Positions 11,938 to 22,411 of a DNA stretch of 64,000 nucleotides are shown here, piece after piece. The stretch is from NCBI RefSeq assembly GCF_964340395.1, contig NC_135564.1, positions 23,048,387 to 23,112,386 of the forward strand, given 5' to 3'. The translations under genes and the position numbers were made by a program. Source of the stretch: Glandiceps talaboti. Lineage: Eukaryota; Hemichordata; Enteropneusta; Spengelidae. Each line of letters starts with the position of its first letter. The stretch's first letter is position 1. Under the pieces are notes generated by a model. It saw only the letters and a list, made by a program, of their open reading frames with translations, was not told where the DNA came from and ran no database searches.

Positions 11938-13725
11938 ACAAGTCATTGAGAATGACATAGTCCCCGCTATGATCGGGTTTTAAGGAACTGGCAGTTTATG
12001 TTGTCATTTTCTTGATATCACTACTCTGATCACGCAACAACACTTGTGAACCTAAATCAAACAGACTTAGATATGTTGTGTCTGCTCGTTGGACATGGAA
12101 CATGCCTACTCATGTTGTGTCTCCTCGTTGGACATGGGACATGCCCACTCTTCAAGATAACGTGATGGAATAAACCATTCAACAATAAATAGGATAGGTC
12201 AGGTACAGGGGGGGGGGGGGGGGGGGACATGAAAACTACGCCAACAAAATCGCTGCCAGGCAGCCATATCGGATTGTGTCATGACGAAAATGGATATGCA
12301 CATGTATGTCATAGAACACTGTGCTAATACCAACTTTGAATGAGATCTGTTAAAGCATGTCTGAGTTATGGCTTTAGACAGGGAAAATTCGCAAACAAAA
12401 TAGTTGCTAGGCGGCCATATTGGATCGTATCATAAAACAAATTGACGTGCATATGTATGCCATAGCATGTTGCGTCTGTACCAAGTTTGAAAAATACCGC
12501 CAATGGCGTTGTAGCACAACTGTAGTTTTTAAAAATGCTAACATGCGAACAATAAGTGTACATTTGGTGAATGACTATCCAGTTGCCTATCCAACCATGT
12601 TGCTATCTTTACGATATATGCTATCATTGGCTGTTGCTATGGATGTGGTCTTGTTGCTAGGCATATTTACATATATTCATTCAATTGTCTATTAATCTCC
12701 ATTGTTATCTTCACAATATATGTGATCATTTGGCTGTTGCTATGGGCGTGGTCTTGTTGCTAGGCACACTTGCATACATTTGTTGAATGTTTATTCATTT
12801 GTCTTCTATTCCTGTTGTTATCTTTACAATATATGTGATTATTTGGCTGTTGCTATGGGCGTGGTCTTGTTGCTAGGCATATTTACATACATTTTTTGGA
12901 GTGTTTATTCAATGGTCTATTAATCCCCTTTGTTATCTTTGCAATATATGTGATCATTTGGCTGTTGCTATGGGCGTGGTCTTGTTGCTAGGCAAATTTA
13001 CATACACTTTTTGAACGTTTATTCAATTGTCTATTAATCCCTGTTGTTTCTTTGTCAAATACACGACCGTTTGGCTGTTGCTATGGGCGTGGTCATGGTT
13101 GCTATGGTATTTGCATACATTTTTTGAATGTTTATTCATTTGCCTACCATATGATGTTGTGATTTGACCAAAATATACTGCCATTTGGTTGTTGCTAAGG
13201 GCGTGGTCATGGTTGCTAGGGCCAATTTTGTCAAAATGTTTTGAAGAATAACATGCAGAAACACTTTTTGAGATATAAGTTTTTGACAAAAAATGAACAT
13301 TTTTACACCTAATTTGCATATCACTCATGGAATCATGGTATGCTTAATATTTCTTTGTCCATACATCCCTAGATACATTCCCATTAAATTTCAGCCAAAT
13401 CTGCTCAGTAGTTTTGGAATTATAGATTTTTAACCAAAAAGACACATTTTTAGCCCTAATATGCTTATCACTGATGGAATCATCCCGTCATGGACAAATC
13501 TTACTTTACATCCCCTTAAGAATGTTCCCACCAAATTTCGCACCAATCTGCCCAGTAGTTTCTGAGTTTAAGTTTTTTGACCAAAAATCACATTTTTTGA
13601 CCCAAATCACACATCTGTGATGCGATCATTTTGATTTGAACAATTTTCCAACTAGACACCCAAGGTAACGGACCCACCAAATATCATGGCAATCGGTTCA
13701 GCAGTTTTTGAGTTTAAGTTGTTTA

Positions 13726-13767
<42 letters not shown>

Positions 13768-13961
13768 GACAGACAGACAGACAGACGCCGGGTGATCCCT
13801 ATAGCACTACTGAACCTCAGTTCAGTTGTGCTAAAAAAATCGGTCCAGGCATCTCCAAGAAACGGCTGCGGACGGACAGACAGACAGACGGACGCACGGA
13901 CGGACGGACAGACAGACCCCAATCCTTAAGTCCCCGTTCCGGACTTCGTCCGCGGGGACTA
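11938..13961 (+). mobile_element. Family B Helentron-like element, copy B1 (interrupted by A1)
   Basis: Starts ACAAGTCATTGAGAATGACA, which contains the small hairpin GTCATT-GAG-AATGAC, followed by ATAGTCCCCGCTAT. It has parts of two of the ~150-bp monomers (ATGGATATGCACATGTATGT, AAAATTCGCAAACAAAAT, GGCGGCCATATTGGATCGTA) and a 19-G run at 12208-12226. It ends in a GACAGACGGACG microsatellite and a 3' hairpin with stem AGTCCCCG/CGGGGACT. A family A element (12495-13834) splits it at an A-run. No Rep/helicase frame is present, so it is non-autonomous. Confidence 0.75.
12495..13834 (+). mobile_element. Family A Helentron-like element, copy A1 (nested in B1)
   Basis: Begins TACCGCCAATGGCGTTG (small hairpin CGCC-AAT-GGCG) and GTAGCACAACTGTA. 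The first half holds ~114-bp monomers, each with GGCTGTTGCTATGGGCGTGG (about 12731, 12845, 12960 and 13073). The second half holds degenerate ~147-bp iterations. It ends in (CA)n(GACA)n and a hairpin with arms TAGCACTACTGAAC/GTTCAGTTGTGCTA. The surrounding sequence is family B on both sides, so A1 inserted after B1. The 144-codon frame over its end is a microsatellite artefact. Confidence 0.8.
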
Positions 13962-13971
13962 ACAAACATAG

Positions 13972-15324
13972 GTTGTTTATTTATTGACATATCACAAATA
14001 AACAAAATATTTATATTACAAACAAAATTCAAATACCAACATTTATGTTCCTACAAAACTTCTGTATACTGGTTAAATGGTCAAAATCGGCGAAAATTTG
14101 TCAGAAAATGTTATTTTTAGTGGTAATAAATTTGAACGAAAATAATCAATGGCTCACTAATCCAATTAGAACGCAATAGTCAGCCCCGCACCGGCAATCA
14201 AAGGGACAAAAATATCTGAAGTCGTCGCCCCAATACCTTCTGAAAAATCAGTTTGTGTAATTATATATCATTATTTGACAGAACAACAAAAAATTATCAC
14301 CAAATTTATCCTCAAAATCAGTAAAAAAATGCTCTCAAATTGGTAGTTTACGAGTCCGAATCGGGACGCCAACGTGACGCTTTTCACCCACGAAAGCAAA
14401 TATGCAGTCGGGACTTTGAAGTTACGTTGCGATAATCTGATCCTTCCATATGCTGCATCGAGTTCACTCAGCCATCTCCTTGTACAAAACATCGTATTCA
14501 TAGTCAAAATTTAGTGGAAATTTCTATGAACAGCACATTTATTTACATTGCAAACGATGTTAGGGAGACAGATTTTGCTTTGGTGATGTTGAAATTTGAA
14601 TTTTACATTGAAAAACTCGCGTAAAAAATCTGATCGGAAAATCGCCCATATCACGAGTACGTTTCCCTCCACTGACCTCTACACACTGAGCTAATACAAA
14701 TACAAGTCATTATTGAGCCATAACAAAAAGACATAAAACTAAAATAATCCACAATATAGCCCAAAATTACCCCTAGAACGTTAGCACGGGCGTCGGCACG
14801 GTCACAAGATTGCGTAAATTTGAACGACATTCAAAAATTCAACCGTAAACTGCCATCGGCAGCTCACACGGCCTTAGCGGGAATTTGATGCTTACATACA
14901 AGTACAATGTGTTCCCATAACTAAATACTTGTATTCAACGATGTATTTCAAGTAAAATTCTGTCGAAATATCCAAAGATAGTGACATAATTTATATGGTA
15001 GGCCATGTTATGAGAGTCGTTCATTACTTCCGCCATGTTGAAATTCGATTTCATGAGCGAAAAATGCACAAAAAATTACGATCGCTCGTCATTTGGATCG
15101 TACTCCAGATACCGTTCACTGTCATGCTTTCAAAATGACTATGTAGATAAACAAGGCTAATACGCATGTGTGGAACTAGTTATGGCAGCAATTTTTGCAG
15201 CAATAGCTGCTGTTAAATGGCATAACGGCGAGGTAGGTGAATGACCTTTGGCGTTCCCGCAATAGCGGGAATTGGTGGGCGCCCTAGAGCATTCCCGCAA
15301 TAGCGAGAATTGGTGGTGAAAGGG
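13972..15324. mobile_element. piggyBac-like element, left-truncated copy
   Basis: Homologous to the right 1.36 kb of 5215-6833, starting from GTTTATTTATTGACATATCA. It keeps the right end: the doubled, palindrome-bearing CCCGCAATAGCGGGAATTGG motif, then GGTGGTGAAAGGG followed by TTAA at 15325-15328. The left ~250 bp, including the left inverted end, is missing. The break lies about 10 bp after the 3' hairpin of B1, so B1 insertion or a deletion removed it. No transposase frame. Confidence 0.75.
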
Positions 15325-15328
15325 TTAA

Positions 15329-18300
15329 TGAGAATTTCTTTCAAATAAATGTTGTGAGGGCGCTAGATGATTGACCGTTACAGTCAAATTTTCACAGACT
15401 TTTTACAATCAATTTTGCCCATCTAGAGGAATACTACTACTTGGAACGTCCATGGATATTCGTGTCGTACAGGCAAGTTTATGTCATGAATTTTTTTGAA
15501 GATGTGAGCCATACTTCTTGTTTTATGGCCGATCTTGACGGTCGCTCAGTATAGCAGTATATTTAGCTGCTGCAAATACATGCGCCCTTGATTCAAGTAA
15601 AAATGTTCACTTTCCTGGACAGTCTAGTAGTCGATCAAGCCCCTTAACTTTGTTTCGGAGTTTTTCAAGCCCTGTAAATATCCATAAGAACCCCATATTT
15701 TCAATCTCTTCTGCGGCCTTCAGAATCTAAGATGGCCAACATGGCAACCAGGCTATGTGCCCACGCTACGGAAGTAGGTTTGCGCATGTGCAACGGAATA
15801 CGTTTGTTTATCAAGGAGGAGCATTTGGTAAATCCGACTCAGGTAGTTTATCAACATATTAGTGGCTGTTCACACATATTGGTTACATGTAGTTCTTGCC
15901 TAATCCGAAGAGTCCCTTGTTTCAAGTGACAGTGTTTCTGCTACGTTTTTTTCCGGTGCGTACGTATGGCCAGACACCCAGTCTGGGTGAAACATGTATT
16001 TCTATAAACTTACACATAAAAATTATAACCCGAAAAATTATGTTTTGAGGAACCTGTTCTAACACAGTCCAAACACTATTACACAGTGACAATTTGTATA
16101 ATTGAAATTGTAAACTGATATTCTTGGGTACGAGCTAACTTACTTACTTGTATCATTTGTACAAGGTACTAGATTACAGTTGCACACATACACACTAGCG
16201 TCGGCATTTGGTCGATCATTACCACACCAAAATCGTTAGATAAATGAGAATTTTTTTACAGATGACAGATTACAAGTAGGTCGTGTTTTGACAACATAAT
16301 CGGGAAAACTTCAAAATTAACTTCACAAGTATCGCACGGGCCAGAACAGACTAAGCTTTACACTTCCATACTTACTTTACACTAGGTAGCTAGCTACGTG
16401 TGATCTCAAGTTTGGTAGAAATGTCATTGATGTTCCCGTTATTTTCCTTCCGTGTTCTAATTCTTTGAAAGTATCTGGCTGTTTTATGATTGATTAAACT
16501 TGTATTTCCAAACCCAATGTCCCATCTCAGAAAACAGTCAATAAAATCACGAACATGTGCTTCTCCGAGTTATCCCGATGTGTACGAGTACCACCCCAGC
16601 TATTTCAAAACAAATGCAAAAATGCATACATCGTGATGGGGACTCATATGTCATCGTACGGACTCTTGTTTGGTCTCCGCTCTGTCTCCGTGTGTATGTT
16701 TGACTACGATGTCAGTCGATGTCATTTACATGACGAGGATTATTGCTGGATAGTGCCAAAACATATGGAAATGATTTTTGAGAAATCTGGAAAGAATTTA
16801 ATATGATTTCTCAACTTTCAAATTTGAATGAAATAAATATTTATGATGCCTCCATGATTGTACTTGTAGTCTTGTTAGTTCGCGTTACGTTCATCTCCAC
16901 AACATACACAGAGCTAGAGATCGTAAAGAACAGTCGGCAGGCATAGGAACTAGACTAGGCAGTGATCTATGTGTACAACATAGACAGTTGTCCTTGAAAT
17001 TTGAGGATCATTACAGAAATAAAAGAGTTGCCAACGTTAGATTTGTTTATGAATTATATCACTCGTTTATCAGTATCAAATGTTGCACTAAATGTTTCAA
17101 AAATGCCTTGCTTCGGGGTCATCAGAAAATTTAACTGAAAGTATGGGAATTCTTGATCGAAACATATTCAGTCATAAAATCCTCAGGTTTCTGACAATTT
17201 CCAATTCCAATTTACAAGAAAGGCTGCTTTCCAAGAATATTTGGTTAGCTACATCTGATGCCAAGTTATACGTGACATACACGATCATTGTCCAGTTTGC
17301 ACCACATGATGTGCCTCTCCTCCTGTACATGTTCCGTATGTTACTTGCTTCTCTGTCAGTACCACATTTTGCTTCCTCTCTTCATTTTTCTCAGATGTTT
17401 TAAGAATTTGAAAATAGTCAGTGTCCGATCGACAAAATTTCTTTCCACTGAAGTTTAGAAAACATTTAGTTCTACTCGTAAACGTCGTGTCTTTGCATCA
17501 TACATCATGAGACGTCACATTCACCTCACACTTCACTTCGCGCTTCCTTCAACGTCCCTGTGAAACTAGTTCGAAGGCTTTCGCTCGCGATAGCGTGGCC
17601 AGTCTTGTTTTACCACGTAATCGTCAAATGTTTTCCAAATAATTATGAATTTATTTCTCTTATTTTTTATACTCTGGATATTTTTACTTGCTATTAGTAC
17701 TTCTGGGCAACTCATATTTTATTTTCCGACCTTAGAATTTTTTTCAATGATCGTCAGGTTTTACTTTTAGTACTTTCCTAAGCCGGTCCCACAACTAAAC
17801 TGTTGTGGTTATACTTATAAGTTATAGCTGGGCGTTGTGACCAGTAGGTAACCGGCTATTATCTACATCACTGCCTACTAGGTATAGGTACGTCAACGAC
17901 ACAACTACTTGACAGAAAACACTTGTCGCGCACACAAAAAGTTGTATGAAATTGTGATTTTACTAAGTGTAGCAACCCAGAACGTACATCGATCAAACTG
18001 AGAATGTGAGCTTGATTTTAGGCAAAATATCGGGCTAATAGAGTGCACACAGACTCTTTTGTTCACTTGTATTGTTTCCATTCGGTATTTGGCATTTCGC
18101 ACGTTGTTTATTTGCACCATTCACAGTGTCTTATCATGCTTTGTGTAACTTGTAAGCCTAATTGACAGCTGGGCCAACGGTTTTTACTAGACAATTTTGA
18201 AACAAATTTTGTGTCAGTTTGAGGGTAAACCTGCTATATTGACTACCAAACTTAGTTAACGTCAGTTATTTCTACTCATGCTGCATCACTATATATTTAC

Positions 18301-18905
18301 AAACAGTATATATGAAATATGAGAGCCATGTGAAACTTTTTCAGTGCAAAATGGGATGAAGATATGAGGGCAAAGTCAGTGCTCCTGCAGTTTGAATTTC
18401 CTGCATATGCATACATTACCCATAATCCTCTTTATATAGTGGACATCTGCCTTTAAGGTTGCGTCAGATATCCGAATTTACCCAAGTCAAAGTGGTTTAT
18501 ACAAACCACCTTGTTTCTATTATTACTTGTTAGAAAAGGTGACTGTAGTTAATGGTCGATTTTCCTCGGATCAAAGCTATTCTCCGTATTGACGTTGACA
18601 TGGTACGTTCCCATTGCTTACACAGCTGTTCATGTACGTTTGGGTAGGTTATGACAGCCTAGACGTCGTATTTTGTCATCGTCCTGTGCATACTTTCAGA
18701 TCGATTCTATTGTCTTTGTTCTACTGTCATTGCATGTTGACAGCTTTATTTCATTTCTTTCTTGCTCTTTTCTGGGTTTTACAGCTTATAGAAAATTTTA
18801 TAAATTTGACTTCACAAGTTTGGTTTACGTTCTTGTAATCAGCTGTTTTATGGTTATATTTGTACAGCTGTTACGGACTTTAGACTGTGATATTTCGTTC
18901 CCTTT
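15329..18905. other. Unassigned 3.6-kb stretch
   Basis: No repeat shared with the rest of the window was noticed, so this is comparatively single-copy DNA. Frames at 15732-15929, 16555-16806 and 17092-17403 (65-103 codons) have no recognisable domain, signal peptide or splice pair. AAGATGGCCAACATGGC at 15730 resembles a YY1-type motif, and TTGCGCATGTGC at 15780 is an NRF1-like site. These are only hints of a promoter. Exons of an unrecognised gene could be here. Confidence 0.35.
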
Positions 18906-19069
18906 CAGGGGTGAACAAATCCACTGGTCCTGGGTCCGGGACTAGAGATGTTTTGGGGCGAACCACACAAATTTTACCTTGTACCACTAATTCTTTCAGC
19001 AGGACCAATGGATTTTTTAAGGCACTGGTCCGGGGACCACCAGTTTACAAAATGATTTGTTCACCCCTG
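18906..19069. mobile_element. hAT-like MITE
   Basis: A 164-bp element with 16-bp inverted ends CAGGGGTGAACAAATC/GATTTGTTCACCCCTG. Inner GGTCC-rich inverted blocks (ACTGGTCC near the left, GGACCACCAGT near the right) extend the pairing. CAGGGGTG at the terminus is typical of hAT-superfamily ends. I found no clean 8-bp target duplication. Without one, assignment rests on the terminal sequence alone. Confidence 0.6.
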
Positions 19070-19489
19070 CTTTCACATCATGATCAACTGTAAGTTTGCT
19101 ATATATTCTGTATATAGCAACTAGTGTATTCGTCACATGTTCTGTCGCTCCATAATTCTGAGTGTCTTGTCAGTCTGTTTTGCCGAGGTCAATACTAGGA
19201 AAATTGTGACCATTACTTTGTTTTATTAGACAGTTGAATGCTTTATGTCGTTTATTTTGACTAGACATTTCACTTTTCTGAGTTGTTTGTTAAGCCATTC
19301 TTATTTCTTCTAAATGACACCGTGCTTGTCAACTTTTTCTTGATACCGATAAGGAAGCCAGCGGACATAGGAACCCAAACTACTTGGTTCAAATATCCAA
19401 CCACAGTCATCTTGGAGTCAGTAAATATTGATGATTACAAGTTAAATTTCTCTATTTTTGACTGTTAAATCTGTAATTATGGGTTCATG

Positions 19490-19952
19490 CTTTGGTGCAT
19501 AAAGTGGTGATTTGGTGCATAAAGTGGTGATTTGGTGCATAAAGTGGTGATTTGGTGCATAAAGTGGTGATTTGGTGCATAAAATGGTGATATGGTGCAT
19601 AAAGTGGTGATATGGTGCATAAAGTAGTGATATGGTGCATGCTCTGGTGATTTGGTGCATAAAGTAGTGATTTGGTGCATAAAGTGGTGATTTGGTGCAT
19701 AAAATGGTGATATGGTGCATAAAGTAGTGATTTGGTGCATAAAGTAGTGATTTGGTGCATAAAGTGGTGATTTGGTGCATAAAATGGTGATTTGGTGCAT
19801 AAAATGGTGATATGGTGCATAAAGTAGTGATTTGGTGCATAAAGTAGTGATTTGGTGCATAAAGTGGTGATTTGGTGCATAAAATGGTGATTTGGTGCAT
19901 AAAATGGTGATATGGTGCATAAAGTGGTGATATGGTGCATGCTCTGGTGATA
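19490..19952. repeat. Minisatellite array, 20-bp unit
   Basis: About 23 tandem copies of AAAGTGGTGATTTGGTGCAT with AAAGTAGTGA, AAAATGGTGA and GATATG variants. Two consecutive 100-bp blocks (19721-19820 and 19821-19920) are identical, showing five-unit order. Three long minus-strand frames through it (up to 175 codons, rich in His/Tyr/Ala) are repeat artefacts. Confidence 0.97.
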
Positions 19953-20373
19953 AGCTATAGTTATTGGAAAAGTGTGACCCTTGTTCACTTTGGAGCTCTC
20001 TCAAATTGTTCTTTCAAAGTTTCTGGTTATACTCGAGAAGTAGTGACCATTCTTTCTTTAATACTTTGTTTATTCAGTTTCTTCTAAATCCAAGTACTTC
20101 ATATTTGTGACTTGTTGGTCACCACTTGTATATATTTCTCATGTATCATTTTGGTGATGAACAGTGAAACAACTCGGTGAATTTCATTTTATTGATGGCG
20201 GCCAGGTTTTCAGGTTTTTGTGTCCTGATGATCTGTTGCTGAATTTTCAAAGGATAAAGTTTGCCCTAAAATAAAAAGGAGTGCTAATACCAGTTTTAAC
20301 ATTTCCATAGTATTTTGAATTGTTTCTTGAGGGTGCTTTCCAATCTAAATTTATTTTTTCTCTCTTTCTTGCA

Positions 20374-20471
20374 GAATCCTGGTCATACAAAAATCTGTGA
20401 TGTCCCGAGAACTCCATTCATATACACATGCTGTGTTCTATTTTGTTCTGTTGTCATTTTTTGCCATGATG
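20374..20471 (+). other. Possible exon (weak)
   Basis: A strong acceptor-like tract (TTTTCTCTCTTTCTTGCAG) ends at 20373. After it, one frame reads ILVIQKSVMSRELHSY and then a hydrophobic stretch, HAVFYFVLLSFFAMM, before a moderate donor-like ATG/GTAACA. A second frame is also open here to 20602. I recognise no family. The splice acceptor is the main support, and either frame could be chance. Confidence 0.15.
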
Positions 20472-20744
20472 GTAACACAAAGTGTTGGATTTTAAAACTC
20501 ATGTTAAACCAACAGACATACTCCAGTATTTACATAGGCAATCATGCCACCAAGACTTATTTTTTAAAGGGTTCATTAAGGGTCAAACAATTAGATACAT
20601 AAGAACATGGAGTAATAAAAAAGAATTTCAAAATAGTGAAATTCTTCACCAAGAAACAGGTGAAGAGGCTACAACAAAATGAAACATTGTCCACGTTCAG
20701 AGCCCCATTCCCCCTCATATATAATGGTAGTGTGATTATAGCAT

Positions 20745-21905
20745 GCAAGCTCAATTATTTTAGAAAAACATAACAAATCGTGCACTGTGTAAAATAATTG
20801 TGCATGCAAACTAAACTATTTGTGAGAAAAACAGAGAACAAGTCATTGAGAATGACATAGTCCCCGCTATGATTGGGTTTTAAGGAATTATCACTACTCT
20901 GATCACGCAAAAACACTTGTGAACCTAAATCAAACAGACTTAGATATGTTGTGTCTGCTTGTTGGACATGGAACATGCCTACAACAATGAAGGATGGGTC
21001 GGGTATGGGGGATCGTATCACGAAGAAAATGGATATGCACATGTATGTCATAGAACACTGTCCTAATACCAACTTTGAATGAGATGTGTTCAAGCATGTC
21101 TGAGTTATGCCTTTGGACATGGAAAATTCGCTAACAAAATGGCTGCCAGGCAGGTATAAGGATTGTATCACGATAAAAATGGATATGCACATGTATGTCA
21201 TAGAACACTGTCCTAATACCAATTTTGAATGAGATCTGTTCAAGCATGTCTGAGTTATGGCTTTGGACATGGAAAATTCGCAAACTAAATGGCTGCTAGG
21301 CGGCCATATTGGATCGTATCATGACAACAAATGGATATGCACATGTATGTCATAGAACACTGTCCTAATACCAACTTTGAATGAGATCTGTTCAAGCATG
21401 TCTGAGTTATGGCTTTGGACATGAAAAATTCGCAAACAAAATGGCTGCCAGGCGGCCATATTGGATCGTATCAAGATGAAAATGGATATGCACATGTATG
21501 TCATAGAACACTGTCCTAATACCAACTTCGTCCGGCGGGGACTAAAAATGTGCACAATGTAAAGTAATGGTGTATGTGATTATTGCATGCAAACTACATT
21601 ATTTTGAGAAAAACAGAAAATTGTACACAATGTAAAATAAGTGTGATTATTGCATGCAAGCTAAATTACGTGAGAAAAACATCAAAAACTGTGCACTGTG
21701 TAAAATAATTGTGCATCAAACTAAACTATTTGTGAGAAAAACATAGAAAAATGTGCACAATGTAAAGTAATGGTAGTATGATTATTGCATGCAAACTAAA
21801 TTATTTTGAGAAAAACATAGAAAATTGTACACAATGTAAAATAAGTGTGATTATTGCATGCAAACTAAATTATGAGAAAAATACTGTGCACTGTGTAAAA
21901 TAATG
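20745..21905. repeat. AT-rich tandem repeat array interrupted by element B2
   Basis: Units of roughly 80-100 bp with TTATTGCATGCAAACTAAA, TTTTGAGAAAAACATAGAAA and GTGCACAATGTAAA(G/A)TAA. The array is present from about 20745 to 20837 and again from 21544 to about 21905. The family B copy lies between, so the array existed before the insertion. No gene. Confidence 0.75.
20838..21543 (+). mobile_element. Family B Helentron-like element, copy B2
   Basis: Starts ACAAGTCATTGAGAATGACA as in the other B copies and carries about four ~150-bp monomers. It ends abruptly at ACTTCGTCCGGCGGGGACTA. The GACGGACG microsatellite and the left stem of the 3' hairpin are missing: the last monomer joins directly to the right stem. 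This looks like an internal deletion. Flanks on both sides are the AT-rich tandem repeat, giving a clean empty-site comparison. Confidence 0.75.
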
Positions 21906-22298
21906 GTAGTCTGTACCACTGACACTGTACGTAGAATATATTATTTTTTCAGTGAGACGTGATTGTAGAAATTGTACGCACTGGACAATAACAGAAACGG
22001 AACTGTGACTCTGCGGGGTAAGAAAGTCTTAACCTAATATTGTTCAAATTATCATTTTACACATATTTCTTTCCTTACGACCTAAATCCATGAGCGTTAA
22101 ACTGCGATATCTGTGATAGTTTTCCTCGGGAGTTTTCTGCTCCTGTGGCATGTAATCACATGCCTAAGGCACTACATATACAAGCCATGAGAATCTACCA
22201 CTATCAAACCAATTTCTAAGTTGTACATTACCTAACCGCTACATTCATATAAGTAATTTTGATTGTTAACAAGAGAAACCACTAGTTTAATTTCCTAT

Positions 22299-22411
22299 CA
22301 GACCTTCTACTGCCAAGACAGCCGCCATTTTTAATCTCATCAAATTTCTCATCCAAAACGAGGCTGAAAACTTGGGTGATATATGGGAAATGGCTAGCTC
22401 CGTTCAGACTG
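22299..22411 (+). other. Candidate coding exon, unknown product
   Basis: TTTCCTATCAG precedes and ACTG/GTGAGTA follows, a good acceptor and donor pair. Between them one frame stays open and reads PSTAKTAAIFNLIKFL, then IQNEAENLGDIWEMASSVQT, with a normal mix of residues. The phases would be 2 at the start and 1 at the end. I do not recognise the protein family and no partner exon with matching phase was found. The block lies directly before a minisatellite. It could also be a repeat fragment open by chance. Confidence 0.25.

Noticed and set aside
12208-12226. G-quadruplex regulatory element
   Set aside because: A plain 19-G run inside a transposon copy (similar runs at 39757 and 60412). It may fold, but nothing links it to regulation, and homopolymer length is error-prone.
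13806-13834. Classical Helitron 3' end (hairpin then CTRR)
   Set aside because: The terminal CTAA is part of the hairpin stem instead of lying 10-12 bp beyond it, and the stem repeats a 5' motif. This fits Helentron-type elements better than canonical Helitrons.
16555-17403. Frames of 83 and 103 codons as genes
   Set aside because: No recognisable motif, no splice pair, and lengths expected by chance in 3.6 kb of ordinary DNA.
19442-20004. Three overlapping minus-strand frames of 152-175 codons
   Set aside because: They are the three readings of a 20-bp tandem repeat. All phases are open and the peptides are simple periodic His/Tyr/Ala/Leu strings.
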